Shown here piece after piece: positions 28,768 to 37,970 of a stretch of DNA of 64,000 bases; positions within the stretch are counted from its first letter, which is position 1, and every line of letters starts with the position of its first letter. This DNA comes from Aeromonas eucrenophila. Its GTDB lineage: Bacteria; Pseudomonadota; Gammaproteobacteria; Enterobacterales; Aeromonadaceae. The translations under genes were made by a program, and so were the position numbers. The stretch lies in contig NZ_CDDF01000005.1 in the NCBI RefSeq assembly GCF_000819865.1, positions 426,206 to 490,205 of the forward strand. Reading direction: 5' to 3'. The notes below the pieces were generated by a model. The model made no database searches, was not told where the DNA came from, and saw only the letters and a list, made by a program, of their open reading frames with translations.

Positions 28768-30921
28768 ATGCAGGGCCAGGAGCGGCAATGCCAGGAATTT
28801 TACCAAATTCTCTTTGCTGGATATGCGCAGCAGCTTGCCCCATTCGTAGCACTTGATGAGTGCCTGCACGCCTTTTTGGATCAACGTCCGAGTGGCAAAT
28901 ATACCGCGCGCAATCGTGCTGCCGGACTAGCTGCCGCGACCTTCTGGTGGGAGCCAGCGAACTTGGAAGGTGCTCAGCTGGCAAGCTTGGCATTAGGGCG
29001 TATTTTGCATTGTGAGGATGCGATCAGTACTGCGTTGCTAGATCATCTGGCCGTTTGTCATCCTGGAATTCTTCGCTGGGCAATTCGCTATTCGAAGCTT
29101 TTTACGCGCACCGATTCAGCGCTCTGGCGGCATCTCCGGGACAATCTCGTCAGCGAGGATTGGTGCGAATTTTTCGGCGTCTGTGATCGCTTACTTGAGC
29201 AACTCGAACCATTCGACGAAGCAATTGCACTGGCTGAGACCCACTTGAAGTCGCTTTCGTTGCTAGAGCTGCTTTCCTATTTGAGCGTGATCGCTTATGG
29301 GCAACTTGGCGCCGCTAAGGGTAGAGACAGTTCTGCGGAAGATTGGGATGTCTATGATCGGCTCATCGCGCGCAAGCTGTCTAATTGCTCTGAGCGTGAT
29401 TTTCAACTGACAGAGGAAGCTCTCGGCAGCTCTCTCAAGCGTCATTTGTCGCCAATCCTTTTTCCACAGTCAGGTGTGGGGCGAGAGAATGTTGCCAACC
29501 TCGAATCGGTCGCCTTGCTTATTGCCGCTATGCGCGAGCGAATCGACTACGAGAATTCCATCAATTGGTTCTGTTTTGACAGTGATTGCGGTTACCAGCT
29601 CAAACCGGGACAACCGGTCATCTTCAACAAAATAGATACGGGCTCACAGCGCTGGCAGCGTACCGAGCGAAAAAGCCGATTGCTTTGGCACTACTGGATG
29701 TACCGTGCCATTGACCAGTTTGCAGCTTCGGACATGGCTGGCAGGATCATCGGTAGACCAGAAAACCACGAGGCGAATCAGCTGGCCTGCATCAAGGCCA
29801 TCCGTAGTCAGCTTTACCTGCAGACGATTTTCGGTCTGGGTGAGCGGGTCAGACTGAACGACGGAACGGAGGTAGCCCTGCACCACACGATATTAGCCAG
29901 TGAGCTGACTACAGTGTTTTTTGAGCAGGCGTTTCTTCATCCTTTTCTTCGCTATATGGACGACTCAGGTGTAGCAGCGAAAGCCCTTGGTCAATTAGCT
30001 CTGGAAGGGCTTATGCAAGGCGAGAATCGCTTTCCAATAACTTGGTCGGAACCGGAAGAGAAGGTCCGTCGTATTTGTGGTTGGACCGTCAGTCCTGAGC
30101 ATCCCAAGGGCGACACCGAAGCGGCCAGTGCCATCCTGAAGTTCTGGACCAGTGATCTGCAGGCTCTATCCGCGCAGATGAGGCAAGCACCTAACATGCC
30201 GTCACCACGACTGTACGAGCGGCCCTTCTACAAGATTGGACGCTACAGCTTTCAGTTTCCCTGGGTTGCCGGTCAACAGAACAATCTGACCGCTGCGGTG
30301 AATAACCTGCGTCGTGTTGAACAACGCCGGCCAGCTTTGCGCAGTGAAACGGAGCGTATTGAACACACCCTCGCCGAAGCGCTAAGGCAGAGGGGGTTCA
30401 GCGTCGTCGTGGGCTACCAACCACCATTGAGTGACGAGCGCGATGCTGGTGAGGTGGACCTGCTCTGTCACTTGGATGGGGTAGTGTTGCTGCTGGAGGT
30501 CAAGTCGGGCTTCATCCGTTCAACTCGTCATGACGTCTGGCTGCATCGAACCAATACCCTGCGCAAGGCGGCGAGGCAGTTAAAGCGCAAGCAACCGGTT
30601 GTGCTTCAAGCCTTGCTAAATGACCAAGGGTTGCGTTCAGCTCTATTGCTGAGTGATTTCAGTCATCTGCCAGCCCTGCATGCCTGGGTTGTGGATACTT
30701 CGATTGAATTTGATGGTGAGGTCGTCGATGGTTTCCACGTCGTCTCCCGCGAGATCATGGAGATCGCTTTGCGCGATGAACCGCATTATCTGCGCTCGTT
30801 TGAACAGATGGGCGAGGCTGAGGTTGAGATCGAGGAGGAGACACTGTATGCCGACGGATTCAGTGCGCAAGCTCTTGTTAGGTTGATCGAGTCCGATGGG
30901 ATCTGGCGTGACTTGCTTTAG
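28768..30921 (+). CDS. Large protein of unknown family with C-terminal PD-(D/E)XK nuclease-like domain
   Basis: 717 aa from the ATG at 28768 (AAGGA nine bases upstream); an upstream ATG at 28708 would add 20 residues. The first ~530 residues are helical and not recognised. Residues ~535-680 look like a NERD/restriction-endonuclease fold: ETERIEHTLAEAL, then AGEVDLLCHLDG (Asp564) and LLLEVKSGF (Glu577, Lys579), followed by RKAARQLKRKQ. There is no signal peptide or membrane segment, so it is cytosolic. It stands alone between a tRNA scar and a recombinase, a typical place for defence genes. A nuclease role is inferred from the motif. Confidence 0.75.
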   Translation: MQGQERQCQEFYQILFAGYAQQLAPFVALDECLHAFLDQRPSGKYTARNRAAGLAAATFWWEPANLEGAQLASLALGRILHCEDAISTALLDHLAVCHPGILRWAIRYSKLFTRTDSALWRHLRDNLVSEDWCEFFGVCDRLLEQLEPFDEAIALAETHLKSLSLLELLSYLSVIAYGQLGAAKGRDSSAEDWDVYDRLIARKLSNCSERDFQLTEEALGSSLKRHLSPILFPQSGVGRENVANLESVALLIAAMRERIDYENSINWFCFDSDCGYQLKPGQPVIFNKIDTGSQRWQRTERKSRLLWHYWMYRAIDQFAASDMAGRIIGRPENHEANQLACIKAIRSQLYLQTIFGLGERVRLNDGTEVALHHTILASELTTVFFEQAFLHPFLRYMDDSGVAAKALGQLALEGLMQGENRFPITWSEPEEKVRRICGWTVSPEHPKGDTEAASAILKFWTSDLQALSAQMRQAPNMPSPRLYERPFYKIGRYSFQFPWVAGQQNNLTAAVNNLRRVEQRRPALRSETERIEHTLAEALRQRGFSVVVGYQPPLSDERDAGEVDLLCHLDGVVLLLEVKSGFIRSTRHDVWLHRTNTLRKAARQLKRKQPVVLQALLNDQGLRSALLLSDFSHLPALHAWVVDTSIEFDGEVVDGFHVVSREIMEIALRDEPHYLRSFEQMGEAEVEIEEETLYADGFSAQALVRLIESDGIWRDLL

Positions 30922-31143
30922 GCTCCAACCATTTGACATGAACCAGAAATGGATAGCGAGCAACTTAATTGGTTAGGCTAGAACTGCCTTGGTCCTCTTT
31001 GCCGCTTTGTAGTGGCTCGCAACGTGTACCTTTTGACCCAGTCAGCCACTCCTCCCAAACCACTAGCTCAATAGTGTTGTTTTTTATATGAGCCACCCCT
31101 ACATTTAGAGCCATAGATTATGAGCCAAGCAAAGGGACATACC

Positions 31144-31719
31144 ATGGCGGTGATAGGGTATCTCAGGGTAAGTACGGGCGAGCAGAGCATTGGAGCGCAG
31201 CGTCACAGCATTGAGCAGACTCACAAGGTAGAGACCTGGTTTGCTGACGAGGGTGTATCTGGGGCAGTGAAGGCGCTACAGCGTCCAGGATTCGCCGAGC
31301 TGTTCAAGTTCATACGCAAGGGTGACACGCTGATCGTTCCCGCTGTCGACCGCCTTGGGCGCAATACCATCGACGTATTGAATACGGTTGAGGCACTGCA
31401 GGGTAAGGGTGTTTCAATCATCAGTCTGCGGGAGGGATTTGACCTGTCCACGCCCATCGGCAAAGCCATGCTCACCATGTTGGCCGCTGTTGCAGAGCTG
31501 GAGCGCTCGAACATCAAAACCCGTCAGATGGCCGGGATTGCCAAGGCGAAGGCAGAGGGCAAGACGCTCGGACGCGAAAAGATAATTGACGATGCTGCCG
31601 TCGCTACCTGGCGTAAAGAGAACTCAGCAAGCATTAAATTGACCGCCGAACACTTTGGGATCTCACTCGCCAGTGTAAAACGCGCTTGTCGGGTAGCAGC
31701 TCTTAATGGTGGGTCATAA
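31144..31719 (+). CDS. Serine recombinase (resolvase/invertase family)
   Basis: 191 aa small serine recombinase. The catalytic Ser is in MAVIGYLRVSTGEQS; AVDRLGRNTIDVL and MLTMLAAVAELERSNIKTRQMAGIAKAKAEGK match the family's core and E helix. A C-terminal HTH (LTAEHFGISLASVKRAC) would bind the site. AAGGG seven bases upstream favours 31144 over an ATG at 31120. It may resolve or invert DNA of the island; partner sites were not identified. Confidence 0.9.
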   Translation: MAVIGYLRVSTGEQSIGAQRHSIEQTHKVETWFADEGVSGAVKALQRPGFAELFKFIRKGDTLIVPAVDRLGRNTIDVLNTVEALQGKGVSIISLREGFDLSTPIGKAMLTMLAAVAELERSNIKTRQMAGIAKAKAEGKTLGREKIIDDAAVATWRKENSASIKLTAEHFGISLASVKRACRVAALNGGS

Positions 31720-31864
31720 CGCCATGCGTTCTCCCCCACAGCCAGAGTTATGTACGATGCCGTACAGAACTTAGCGCAGCCTCGTGTTAAACCTTCATCA
31801 CGGTGAACGGATTGCATTGGTGCTGCCGGGCGCGCGCTTTTCAACCTTCAGGGAAGGATCCATC

Positions 31865-32218
31865 ATGAACCACAAACTCAGAGCCCCCTTGCTCCTAGCC
31901 GGCCTGCTGCTACCGGTAGCTGGCCATGCCGCCGAGACCTCCTATGGTGCCGATGCTGCGGCGTCGATGACAACCGAATCGACGGCAATGGAATATGTCG
32001 AGGATTCGGTCATCACCACCAAGATCAAGGCCGAGTTGGCCGCCGATCAAATCTCCAGCCTGGTCAATATCCATGTCGATACCGACCAGGCCGGGGCGGT
32101 TGTCCTGAGCGGTGGCGCGGCGGATCAGGCGGCGGTGGACAAGGCCGTCTCGATTGCCGAGGGCGTCGAGGGGGTGACCTCTGTCAAACATGACATCAGG
32201 GTCGAGGTCGACCAATAG
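31865..32218 (+). CDS. BON-domain periplasmic protein
   Basis: 117 aa: Sec signal (MNHKLRAPLLLAGLLLPVAGHA) and one BON domain from about residue 40 (YVEDSVITTKIKAELAAD ... GVEGVTSVKHDIRV). BON domains occur in OsmY-like proteins that protect the envelope in osmotic and other stress, probably by contacting phospholipid. Preceded by AAGGA. First of three BON genes in the island and the start of its envelope cargo. Confidence 0.87.
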   Translation: MNHKLRAPLLLAGLLLPVAGHAAETSYGADAAASMTTESTAMEYVEDSVITTKIKAELAADQISSLVNIHVDTDQAGAVVLSGGAADQAAVDKAVSIAEGVEGVTSVKHDIRVEVDQ

Positions 32219-32371
32219 GCAAGGGCTGCTATCCACAGCTATCTCGTGCAGTAGGTCCGCTGACCGTGGCGTGTCGGCGGGTCCTTTGCTCAGGCGAGTC
32301 AATCCATCTATGGTGGCGCGTTGGCGCGTCGCCTGTTCGGGTCACTCAAGCTATCAACAGGCGGGCGGACC

Positions 32372-33505
32372 ATGATCCTGACTACGACCGCACCGGCTGC
32401 CATCACCCAAACGACACCGCAGGCACTGGTGCTATCGGGTGCGTGGACGGCGCGCGGTGTAGGCCGGCTCACCGGTGAGCTCGATGCGCTGTCGGTCCCG
32501 GCGGGTTCTGACTGGATCATAGACGCCTCGGGCATCGAGGCCTTCGATACGGTCGGTGCCTGGGTCGTGCAAAAACTGCTGCGTCGTCTGCGTGACGATT
32601 CGGCCGGCGTCGAACTGCGCCAGTTACGCCCCGAGTTCGCCCTGTTACTCGCGGTTCTAGACCAGGATCTGGACGTCAAGCAACCAGCTGTCCCGGCTCC
32701 CCCCCTTGCGCTTTCCCACCTCGCCAGCCTGGGTTGCCGCACCGTCGCCACCCTGGAACAGAGTCGTGCCCTGCTCGCCTTCATCGGCGAATACACGATC
32801 GCCTTTGGCGGCTGGCTGGCCCACCCGGCACGCATTCGCTGGCGCCCCATCCTCTACAACATACGCAGCGCCGGTTTCGATGCGTTGCCCATCGTCGGCC
32901 TGCTCTCCTTCCTGCTCGGCATCGTCGTCGCCTATCAGGGGGCCGACCAGCTGCGCCAATACGGCGCCAACATCTTTGTCGCCGATCTGGTCGGCCTCTC
33001 GATGTTGCGCGAGTTCGCCCCCTTGATCACCGCCATCATCGTCGCCGGTCGCTCGGGGTCGGCCTACGCGGCGCAGATCGGAACCATGGCGGTGACCGAG
33101 GAGATCGATGCCATGCGCACCATCGGCATACCGCCGCTCGACATGCTGGTCCTGCCCAAGGTGCTCGCCCTGCTGGTGGCGCTGCCCCTGCTCACTGTCT
33201 TCGCCGATCTGCTCGGTGTCCTGGGGGGCATGCTGATGGCACGGGTCCAGTTGGCCGTCGGCATAGCCGAATTCCTCGATCGCTTCGTCAAGACGGTCAG
33301 TGTCACTGACCTGTTGATCGGCATCGGCAAGGCGCCGGTCTTTGCCGCCATCATAGTGACGGTCGGCTGCTTCCAGGGGTTTCGCACCCATGGCGGGGCC
33401 GACAGTGTCGGGCGGCAGACGACGCGCAGCGTCGTCCACTCCATCTTTCTGGTGATCCTGGCCGACGCCCTGTTCTCGGTCGCCTTCAGTGCCCTGGATC
33501 TCTGA
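32372..33505 (+). CDS. MlaE-family lipid ABC transporter permease with N-terminal STAS domain
   Basis: 377 aa. Residues ~1-110 form a STAS-like domain (LVLSGAWTARGVGRL, DWIIDASGIEAFDTVGAW), equivalent to the separate MlaB of E. coli. Residues ~125-377 are the MlaE permease: LPIVGLLSFLLGIVVAYQGADQLRQYGA, AIIVAGRSGSAYAAQIGTMAVTEEIDAM. The start ATG at 32372 follows a purine-rich stretch; a TTG lies further upstream. It forms an operon with the ATPase, MCE protein and lipoprotein genes. Confidence 0.92.
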   Translation: MILTTTAPAAITQTTPQALVLSGAWTARGVGRLTGELDALSVPAGSDWIIDASGIEAFDTVGAWVVQKLLRRLRDDSAGVELRQLRPEFALLLAVLDQDLDVKQPAVPAPPLALSHLASLGCRTVATLEQSRALLAFIGEYTIAFGGWLAHPARIRWRPILYNIRSAGFDALPIVGLLSFLLGIVVAYQGADQLRQYGANIFVADLVGLSMLREFAPLITAIIVAGRSGSAYAAQIGTMAVTEEIDAMRTIGIPPLDMLVLPKVLALLVALPLLTVFADLLGVLGGMLMARVQLAVGIAEFLDRFVKTVSVTDLLIGIGKAPVFAAIIVTVGCFQGFRTHGGADSVGRQTTRSVVHSIFLVILADALFSVAFSALDL

Positions 33506-33506
33506 G

Positions 33507-34298
33507 ATGAAGGGCCAAATTCTCAACCCCACCCCGGCCATCGCCATCAGCCAGCTGAAGACGCGCTTCGGTGAGCACATAGTGCATGCCGGGATCGATC
33601 TGGTCATCGACCGCGGCGAGATCTTCGCGCTCATCGGCGGCTCGGGCTCGGGCAAGTCGACCCTGCTGCGGGAGATCATCCTGCTCCAGCAACCCGAATC
33701 GGGCTCGATCCAGGTGCTGGGTGTCGATCTGAGCAATATTGCCGACACCGCGGCGCTCGCCCTGCGCCAGCGCTGGGGGGTCATGTTCCAGAGTGGCGGC
33801 CTGTTCGGATCCTTGACCGCCAGGGAGAACGTCGGCCTGCCGCTGCGCGAGCACACCGAGCTGGCCGATGGGCTGATCGACGAAATCGCCGACAGGAAAC
33901 TGGCGATGAGCGGCCTTGAACCCGCCGCTGGCGCTCAGTATCCGGCCGAGCTGAGCGGCGGCATGATGAAGCGCGTCGCACTCGCTCGCGCCCTGGCCCT
34001 GGATCCGGAACTGCTCTTTCTCGACGAGCCGACCGCCGGGCTCGATCCCGAGAGCGCCGGCGAGATTGACCAGCTGATCCACAAACTGCGCGACCTGTTC
34101 GGCCTGACCATCGTCCTCATCACCCATGACCTCGATCTGCTGTGGCAGGTGGCCGACCGCGTCGCCGTGCTCGGCGATGGCAAGGTGCTGGGGGTTGGCT
34201 CTATGGCCGAGCTGGCGGACATCGATCTGCCGGCAATCCGGAAATTCTTTGACGGTCCACGCGGGCGGGCCGCCCAGCAACAGAGCAGGGCCACATGA
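33507..34298 (+). CDS. MlaF-like ABC transporter ATPase
   Basis: 263 aa. Walker A GGSGSGKST, signature LSGGMMKRVALARAL, Walker B LLFLDEPTAGLD and the H-loop ITHDLD are all present. It powers the MlaE-type permease in lipid transport between the membranes. It starts one base after the permease stop and overlaps the next gene by four bases. Confidence 0.93.
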   Translation: MKGQILNPTPAIAISQLKTRFGEHIVHAGIDLVIDRGEIFALIGGSGSGKSTLLREIILLQQPESGSIQVLGVDLSNIADTAALALRQRWGVMFQSGGLFGSLTARENVGLPLREHTELADGLIDEIADRKLAMSGLEPAAGAQYPAELSGGMMKRVALARALALDPELLFLDEPTAGLDPESAGEIDQLIHKLRDLFGLTIVLITHDLDLLWQVADRVAVLGDGKVLGVGSMAELADIDLPAIRKFFDGPRGRAAQQQSRAT

Positions 34299-35248
34299 TG
34301 GAAACGAAAGTCAATTACACCCTGGTCGGCAGCTTCGTCGTCATCCTCGGCACCATGCTGATCGCCGTCATACTTTGGCTCGCCTCGGGCGGCGCCTTCC
34401 AGAAGACATACGATCTCTATCTCGCGATCTCTGAGGAGTCGGTCGCCGGCCTCAATATCGATGCGCCGGTCAAATACAACGGCGTCGATGTCGGCAAGGT
34501 GCGGCAGATCCAGCTCGACCCGGTCAATCCCGAGCGGGTCAATCTGCTCTTCGCCCTTGATCACGGCACGCCGATCAAGCAGGACACAGTGGCCGTCCTC
34601 AAGACGCAAGGTCTGACCGGCATCGCCTACGTCGAACTGAGCGGTGGTGCCAACGATCAGCCCCTGCTACAGGCCAGGGCCGGTGACGACTATCCGCAGA
34701 TCCTCACCAAGCCCTCGCTCTCCGCACGCCTAGAGAACGTCCTGACCAGCGTGCTGGCCAAGCTGGACAGTACCTCGAACAACTTCAACGCCCTGCTCGG
34801 TCCGGAAAATCAGGCAGCCTTCAAGAGCACCCTGGCCGATCTCGCCCAGGTGGCGCATACCCTGGCCGCCCGCAACGAGAGCATCGATGCTGGCCTTATC
34901 GATGCCGCTCGGACAATGAAAAATAGTGCGCGGGCGAGCACCGAACTCGAGCCGTTGATCGAGCACATTGGCCAGGCGGCCGACGCCGTCGAGAAGATGG
35001 GCAATGAACTCGCCGGCACCAGCGCCAGCGCTGGTAAGACCATCAACGCAGTCGGTAGCGACATCAACCGCTTCACGGCGGAAACCCTGCCCCAACTGGA
35101 GCGCCTGATCGGCGAGCTCAGCGTGCTGAGCAGCTCACTGCGTCGTCTCAGCGAACAGACCGAGCGCAATCCCTCCGGGCTGCTGTTCGGCCGCAAACCG
35201 GTGCCGGATGGCCCGGGAGAAGCATCCGAGAGAGGCCGGAAGCCATGA
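34295..35248 (+). CDS. MCE (MlaD) domain lipid-binding protein
   Basis: 317 aa. One N-terminal transmembrane helix (TLVGSFVVILGTMLIAVILWLASG), then an MCE domain (ISEESVAGLNIDAPVKYNGVDVGKVRQIQLDP ... LKTQGLTGIAYVELSG). A long helical C-terminal region (about 150-300) is longer than E. coli MlaD. Such proteins form hexameric periplasmic rings that carry lipids. ATGA overlaps link it to both neighbours. Confidence 0.92.
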   Translation: MMETKVNYTLVGSFVVILGTMLIAVILWLASGGAFQKTYDLYLAISEESVAGLNIDAPVKYNGVDVGKVRQIQLDPVNPERVNLLFALDHGTPIKQDTVAVLKTQGLTGIAYVELSGGANDQPLLQARAGDDYPQILTKPSLSARLENVLTSVLAKLDSTSNNFNALLGPENQAAFKSTLADLAQVAHTLAARNESIDAGLIDAARTMKNSARASTELEPLIEHIGQAADAVEKMGNELAGTSASAGKTINAVGSDINRFTAETLPQLERLIGELSVLSSSLRRLSEQTERNPSGLLFGRKPVPDGPGEASERGRKP

Positions 35249-35916
35249 TCAGCCACACACGATTACCCTTGTTCAGGCTCGTCGTCGTCGCGCTGTTGCT
35301 GGCCCTGCTCGGCGCCTGCAGCATGTTTGGTGCGACCGAGGAGCCACCACCGGCCTTCTATTCGCTTTCCGGTGCCGGGCCTGTCCCACCGGTGACCGCC
35401 TTGCCGGCGGTTAGATCGAACAGGGCGCCGACGCTGATCGTCAATCCGCCGCGTGCAGCGCCCGGTTTCGATAGCCAGCACATCATCTACGTCCGCGAGC
35501 CATATCAGCTGGAGTATTTCGCGCACAGTGAATGGGTCGATACGCCGGCCAGGATGCTCGCCCCGCGCATCGTCGCCGCGCTCGAGGGCACCGGCGCCTT
35601 CCGCGCCGTCGTTCTGGCCCCCAGCGGGGCGGCCGGCGAGCTGCGCCTCGATGTCGAAGTCATCCGTTTGCAGCATGAGTTCGATCATTCGCCCAGCCGT
35701 ACCCGCTTCACACTGAGCGCTTACCTGGTCGATAACGACAGTCGTCAGGTTCTGGCCTGGCGCGAATTCGATGAAGCGGTGGTGGCGGCCGAGGCCAATC
35801 CTTATGGCGGTGTGATGGCGGCTAATAGCGCCGTGCAGCAAGTCTTGCAGCGCTTGGCCAACTTTTGTGCCGAAGAGGCGGGTAACTGGCAATCGGCGCC
35901 AGGAACCCACCGCTGA
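35245..35916 (+). CDS. ABC-type transport auxiliary lipoprotein (PqiC/YmbA-like)
   Basis: 223 aa. Lipoprotein signal ending LLGACS, then the family's [10 protein letters not shown] and [39 protein letters not shown]. PqiC-type lipoproteins sit in the outer membrane and dock MCE rings. Last gene of the four-gene MCE operon. Confidence 0.88.
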   Translation: MISHTRLPLFRLVVVALLLALLGACSMFGATEEPPPAFYSLSGAGPVPPVTALPAVRSNRAPTLIVNPPRAAPGFDSQHIIYVREPYQLEYFAHSEWVDTPARMLAPRIVAALEGTGAFRAVVLAPSGAAGELRLDVEVIRLQHEFDHSPSRTRFTLSAYLVDNDSRQVLAWREFDEAVVAAEANPYGGVMAANSAVQQVLQRLANFCAEEAGNWQSAPGTHR

Positions 35917-36318
35917 ACCGCAGAGGTACCAAAACGCGGCCAGAGAAGGGGCAGGTATAGAGCAAAGGGGGCGTCACTGGGATAGATGGACTCAATGACG
36001 GCCGGTGTCCTGGGGCAAGGGAGCAACGGCTTCATTCGAGATAGGAAAATTTCTTTGCGGGTCTGGCGGCGTTTACCGTTGAACTCGTCGTCAGCAAAGG
36101 TCAGTTGATGACTCACGTTGGTTCTCGTTCATGGTACCAAGAGAATCTTGTGAATTCACATTGAGGACTCTTTCGGGCTCCTTTTTGGCTCGATAGCAAA
36201 ACGCATGCCCGGTCTGTGTGGTGGCGAACAGACCCGGTCGATGGACTCGTCGCACTATCGCCATGAAATGGGTCGTTTATATCACCCCATATGAAACGCT
36301 TAGGCGAAGGAAGTGACC
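35917..36318. other. Intergenic stretch without a recognised gene
   Basis: About 400 bases between the MCE operon and the DUF3309 gene. Short open frames on both strands have no family features. No strong terminator hairpin was noticed. Promoter elements for the downstream small genes are presumably here but could not be assigned. Confidence 0.5.
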
Positions 36319-36471
36319 ATGGGAACCATTCTACTGATCGTGCTTGTCCTGTTATTGATCGGCGCGATTCCAAGCTGGCCGCACAGCCGGAGCTGGGGTT
36401 ATACCCCTAGCAGCCTGATCGGACTGGTGCTGATCATCATGCTTATCCTGGTTCTGCTCGGCAAAATCTAG
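36319..36471 (+). CDS. DUF3309 family small membrane protein
   Basis: 50 aa: MGTILLIVLVLLLIGAIPSW, then PHSRSWGYTPSSLIGLVLIIMLILVLLGKI. Two hydrophobic helices flank the conserved PxWPHSRSWGY core of DUF3309. GAAGGAAG lies before the ATG. Function unknown. Members are often found with BON-domain and stress genes, as here. Confidence 0.9.
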   Translation: MGTILLIVLVLLLIGAIPSWPHSRSWGYTPSSLIGLVLIIMLILVLLGKI

Positions 36472-36512
36472 GCAGCCTAATCCAGGCAGCCTTGCACCGG
36501 AGAAATCAACAC

Positions 36513-36929
36513 ATGAAACCAAGCAAAACTATCCTTGCCATCTCGATGCTGCTCGCCTTCGGGATGAGCGGATGTGACAAACCGGGGTCGGCCGAACAGG
36601 CCGGCAAGAAAATTGACGAAGCGGTCAGCGACACCGGCAAAAAAGTCGACGAAACCGTCAACGAGTATGAGGGCAAGATATCGGAACAAAGTGACAAAAA
36701 CGCCCAATCCTGGGAGGACACCGAAGTGACCGCCAAGGTCAAAGGCGCGCTCCTCGGTGAGCCCGGTCTGAAGTCGATGCAGATCAGTGTCGACACCGTC
36801 GGAGGTGTGGTCACGTTGACCGGGACGGTTGACTCACAGGCCAATAGCGACAAAGCCAGCGCGCGAGCGATAGCAATAGATGGCGTCGAGAATGTTGTTA
36901 ATAAGCTGGTGGTTAGCTCGACCCAATAA
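36513..36929 (+). CDS. BON-domain lipoprotein
   Basis: 138 aa. Lipoprotein signal MKPSKTILAISMLLAFGMSGC, a charged helical stretch with repeated KKIDEAVSDTGKKVDETVN, and one BON domain (EDTEVTAKVKGALLGEPGLKSMQI...). Second BON gene of the island. It probably sits in the outer membrane's periplasmic face. Confidence 0.87.
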   Translation: MKPSKTILAISMLLAFGMSGCDKPGSAEQAGKKIDEAVSDTGKKVDETVNEYEGKISEQSDKNAQSWEDTEVTAKVKGALLGEPGLKSMQISVDTVGGVVTLTGTVDSQANSDKASARAIAIDGVENVVNKLVVSSTQ

Positions 36930-36957
36930 TGCCCCACCCGTAGCCAAGGAGAACATC

Positions 36958-37245
36958 ATGGAAATGTACAAGGCATACAAGGAAAAGATGAACGCACAGC
37001 TCAGGGAGTGGAGCAGTCAGCTCAATCTGCTGGAAGCCAAAATGGACAACATGACCGCCGACATGAGAGTCCGGCGGGCGGAGGAGATCCAGTCCTTGCG
37101 CGTCAAGCAGTACGCCGCCACCGACAATATGGAAGAGCTCGGCAGGGCGAGCGGTGAATCCTGGGAGCAGATTAAGGTCACCGCCGACAAGATGTGGAGC
37201 GATCTGAAGACCGGTTTGGCCGAGGCCCAGTCGAAATTCAAGTAA
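36958..37245 (+). CDS. Small coiled-coil stress protein (sll1863-like)
   Basis: 95 aa, start MEMYKAYKEKMNAQLREW with AAGGAG upstream. Almost entirely amphipathic helix (QLNLLEAKMDNMTADMRVRRAEEIQSLRVK), with no signal peptide. It resembles the short helical proteins annotated as sll1863-family stress response proteins, which accompany BON genes. The assignment is by resemblance only. Confidence 0.7.
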   Translation: MEMYKAYKEKMNAQLREWSSQLNLLEAKMDNMTADMRVRRAEEIQSLRVKQYAATDNMEELGRASGESWEQIKVTADKMWSDLKTGLAEAQSKFK

Positions 37246-37291
37246 GCACACAACCTTGCGCCTTTGGGTGTTGGATTCAGTAAGATGTAAC

Positions 37292-37339
37292 GTTTCAAGG
37301 CGCAGGTTCCCACTAACACGAGAACCTGCGCCTTGAAAC
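37292..37339. repeat. Perfect 18-bp inverted repeat
   Basis: Arms 37292-37309 and 37322-37339 with a 12-base loop. There is no T run on either side, so it is not a typical terminator. The 37246-37526 spacer around it holds no recognised gene; a minus-strand frame there (...RNLATSRELNFVLQTFDEWLAQHNG) may be a mobile-element remnant but was not identified. Confidence 0.7.
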
Positions 37340-37526
37340 TTGGATACAGCCCATTGTGTTGGGCGAGCCACTCATCGAAGGTCTGCAGCACAAAATTCAG
37401 TTCCCGACTGGTGGCAAGGTTGCGGCAACCACAAAAAGCGTTATTAAAGCAGGCCAGCGTTGGCAAACACCGAAGACTGGGCCACTACACAGGAGTAAGT
37501 AATAAAACGATGAGAGGGATACTCTT

Positions 37527-37937
37527 TTATGGTTCAGGTGATCCCGTGTCCTTGTTACCCAGCGTCAGTTCCGATCGGGCGGCTGCGGCCAGTGCCTGGT
37601 ACTTAATCTTGAACGCGTGCAGGTTCTCTTCTTCCAGCTCCTCGAGATCGAGGAGCGCGTTGTGCGCACCTTGAGTTGCCCGAATGAGTTCGTCCAACTT
37701 GATCTGAATGGCTTCGGTGTCCCGGTTTTGGGTGTTCTGGATGAGGAAGACCATTAGAAAGGTGATGATCGTCGTGCCGGTGTTGATCACGAGTTGCCAG
37801 GTGTCACTGAACCCGAACAACGGGCCGGTGACCACCCAAAGCAGAATAACCCCCACCGCGAGCGAGAACACTCGGGGTCTGCCGCAAAAGTGTGCGGCTG
37901 CTTTCGCAAAACGGGAGTACCAGGCAGCATTACGCAT
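37527..37937 (-). CDS. Low-affinity iron permease family protein
   Basis: 136 aa. Two transmembrane helices (VFSLAVGVILLWVVTGPLFGF; LVINTGTTIITFLMVFLIQNTQNRD) and the conserved NRDTEAIQIKLDELIRATQGAHN of the Iron_permease family, named after yeast Fet4. Bacterial members are small and their transport role is unproven. It opposes the BON genes in direction. Confidence 0.88.
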   Translation of the reverse strand: MRNAAWYSRFAKAAAHFCGRPRVFSLAVGVILLWVVTGPLFGFSDTWQLVINTGTTIITFLMVFLIQNTQNRDTEAIQIKLDELIRATQGAHNALLDLEELEEENLHAFKIKYQALAAAARSELTLGNKDTGSPEP

Positions 37938-37970
37938 GAGGGCTTCCTTCTCGGCGGCTAAGGTTTGACA

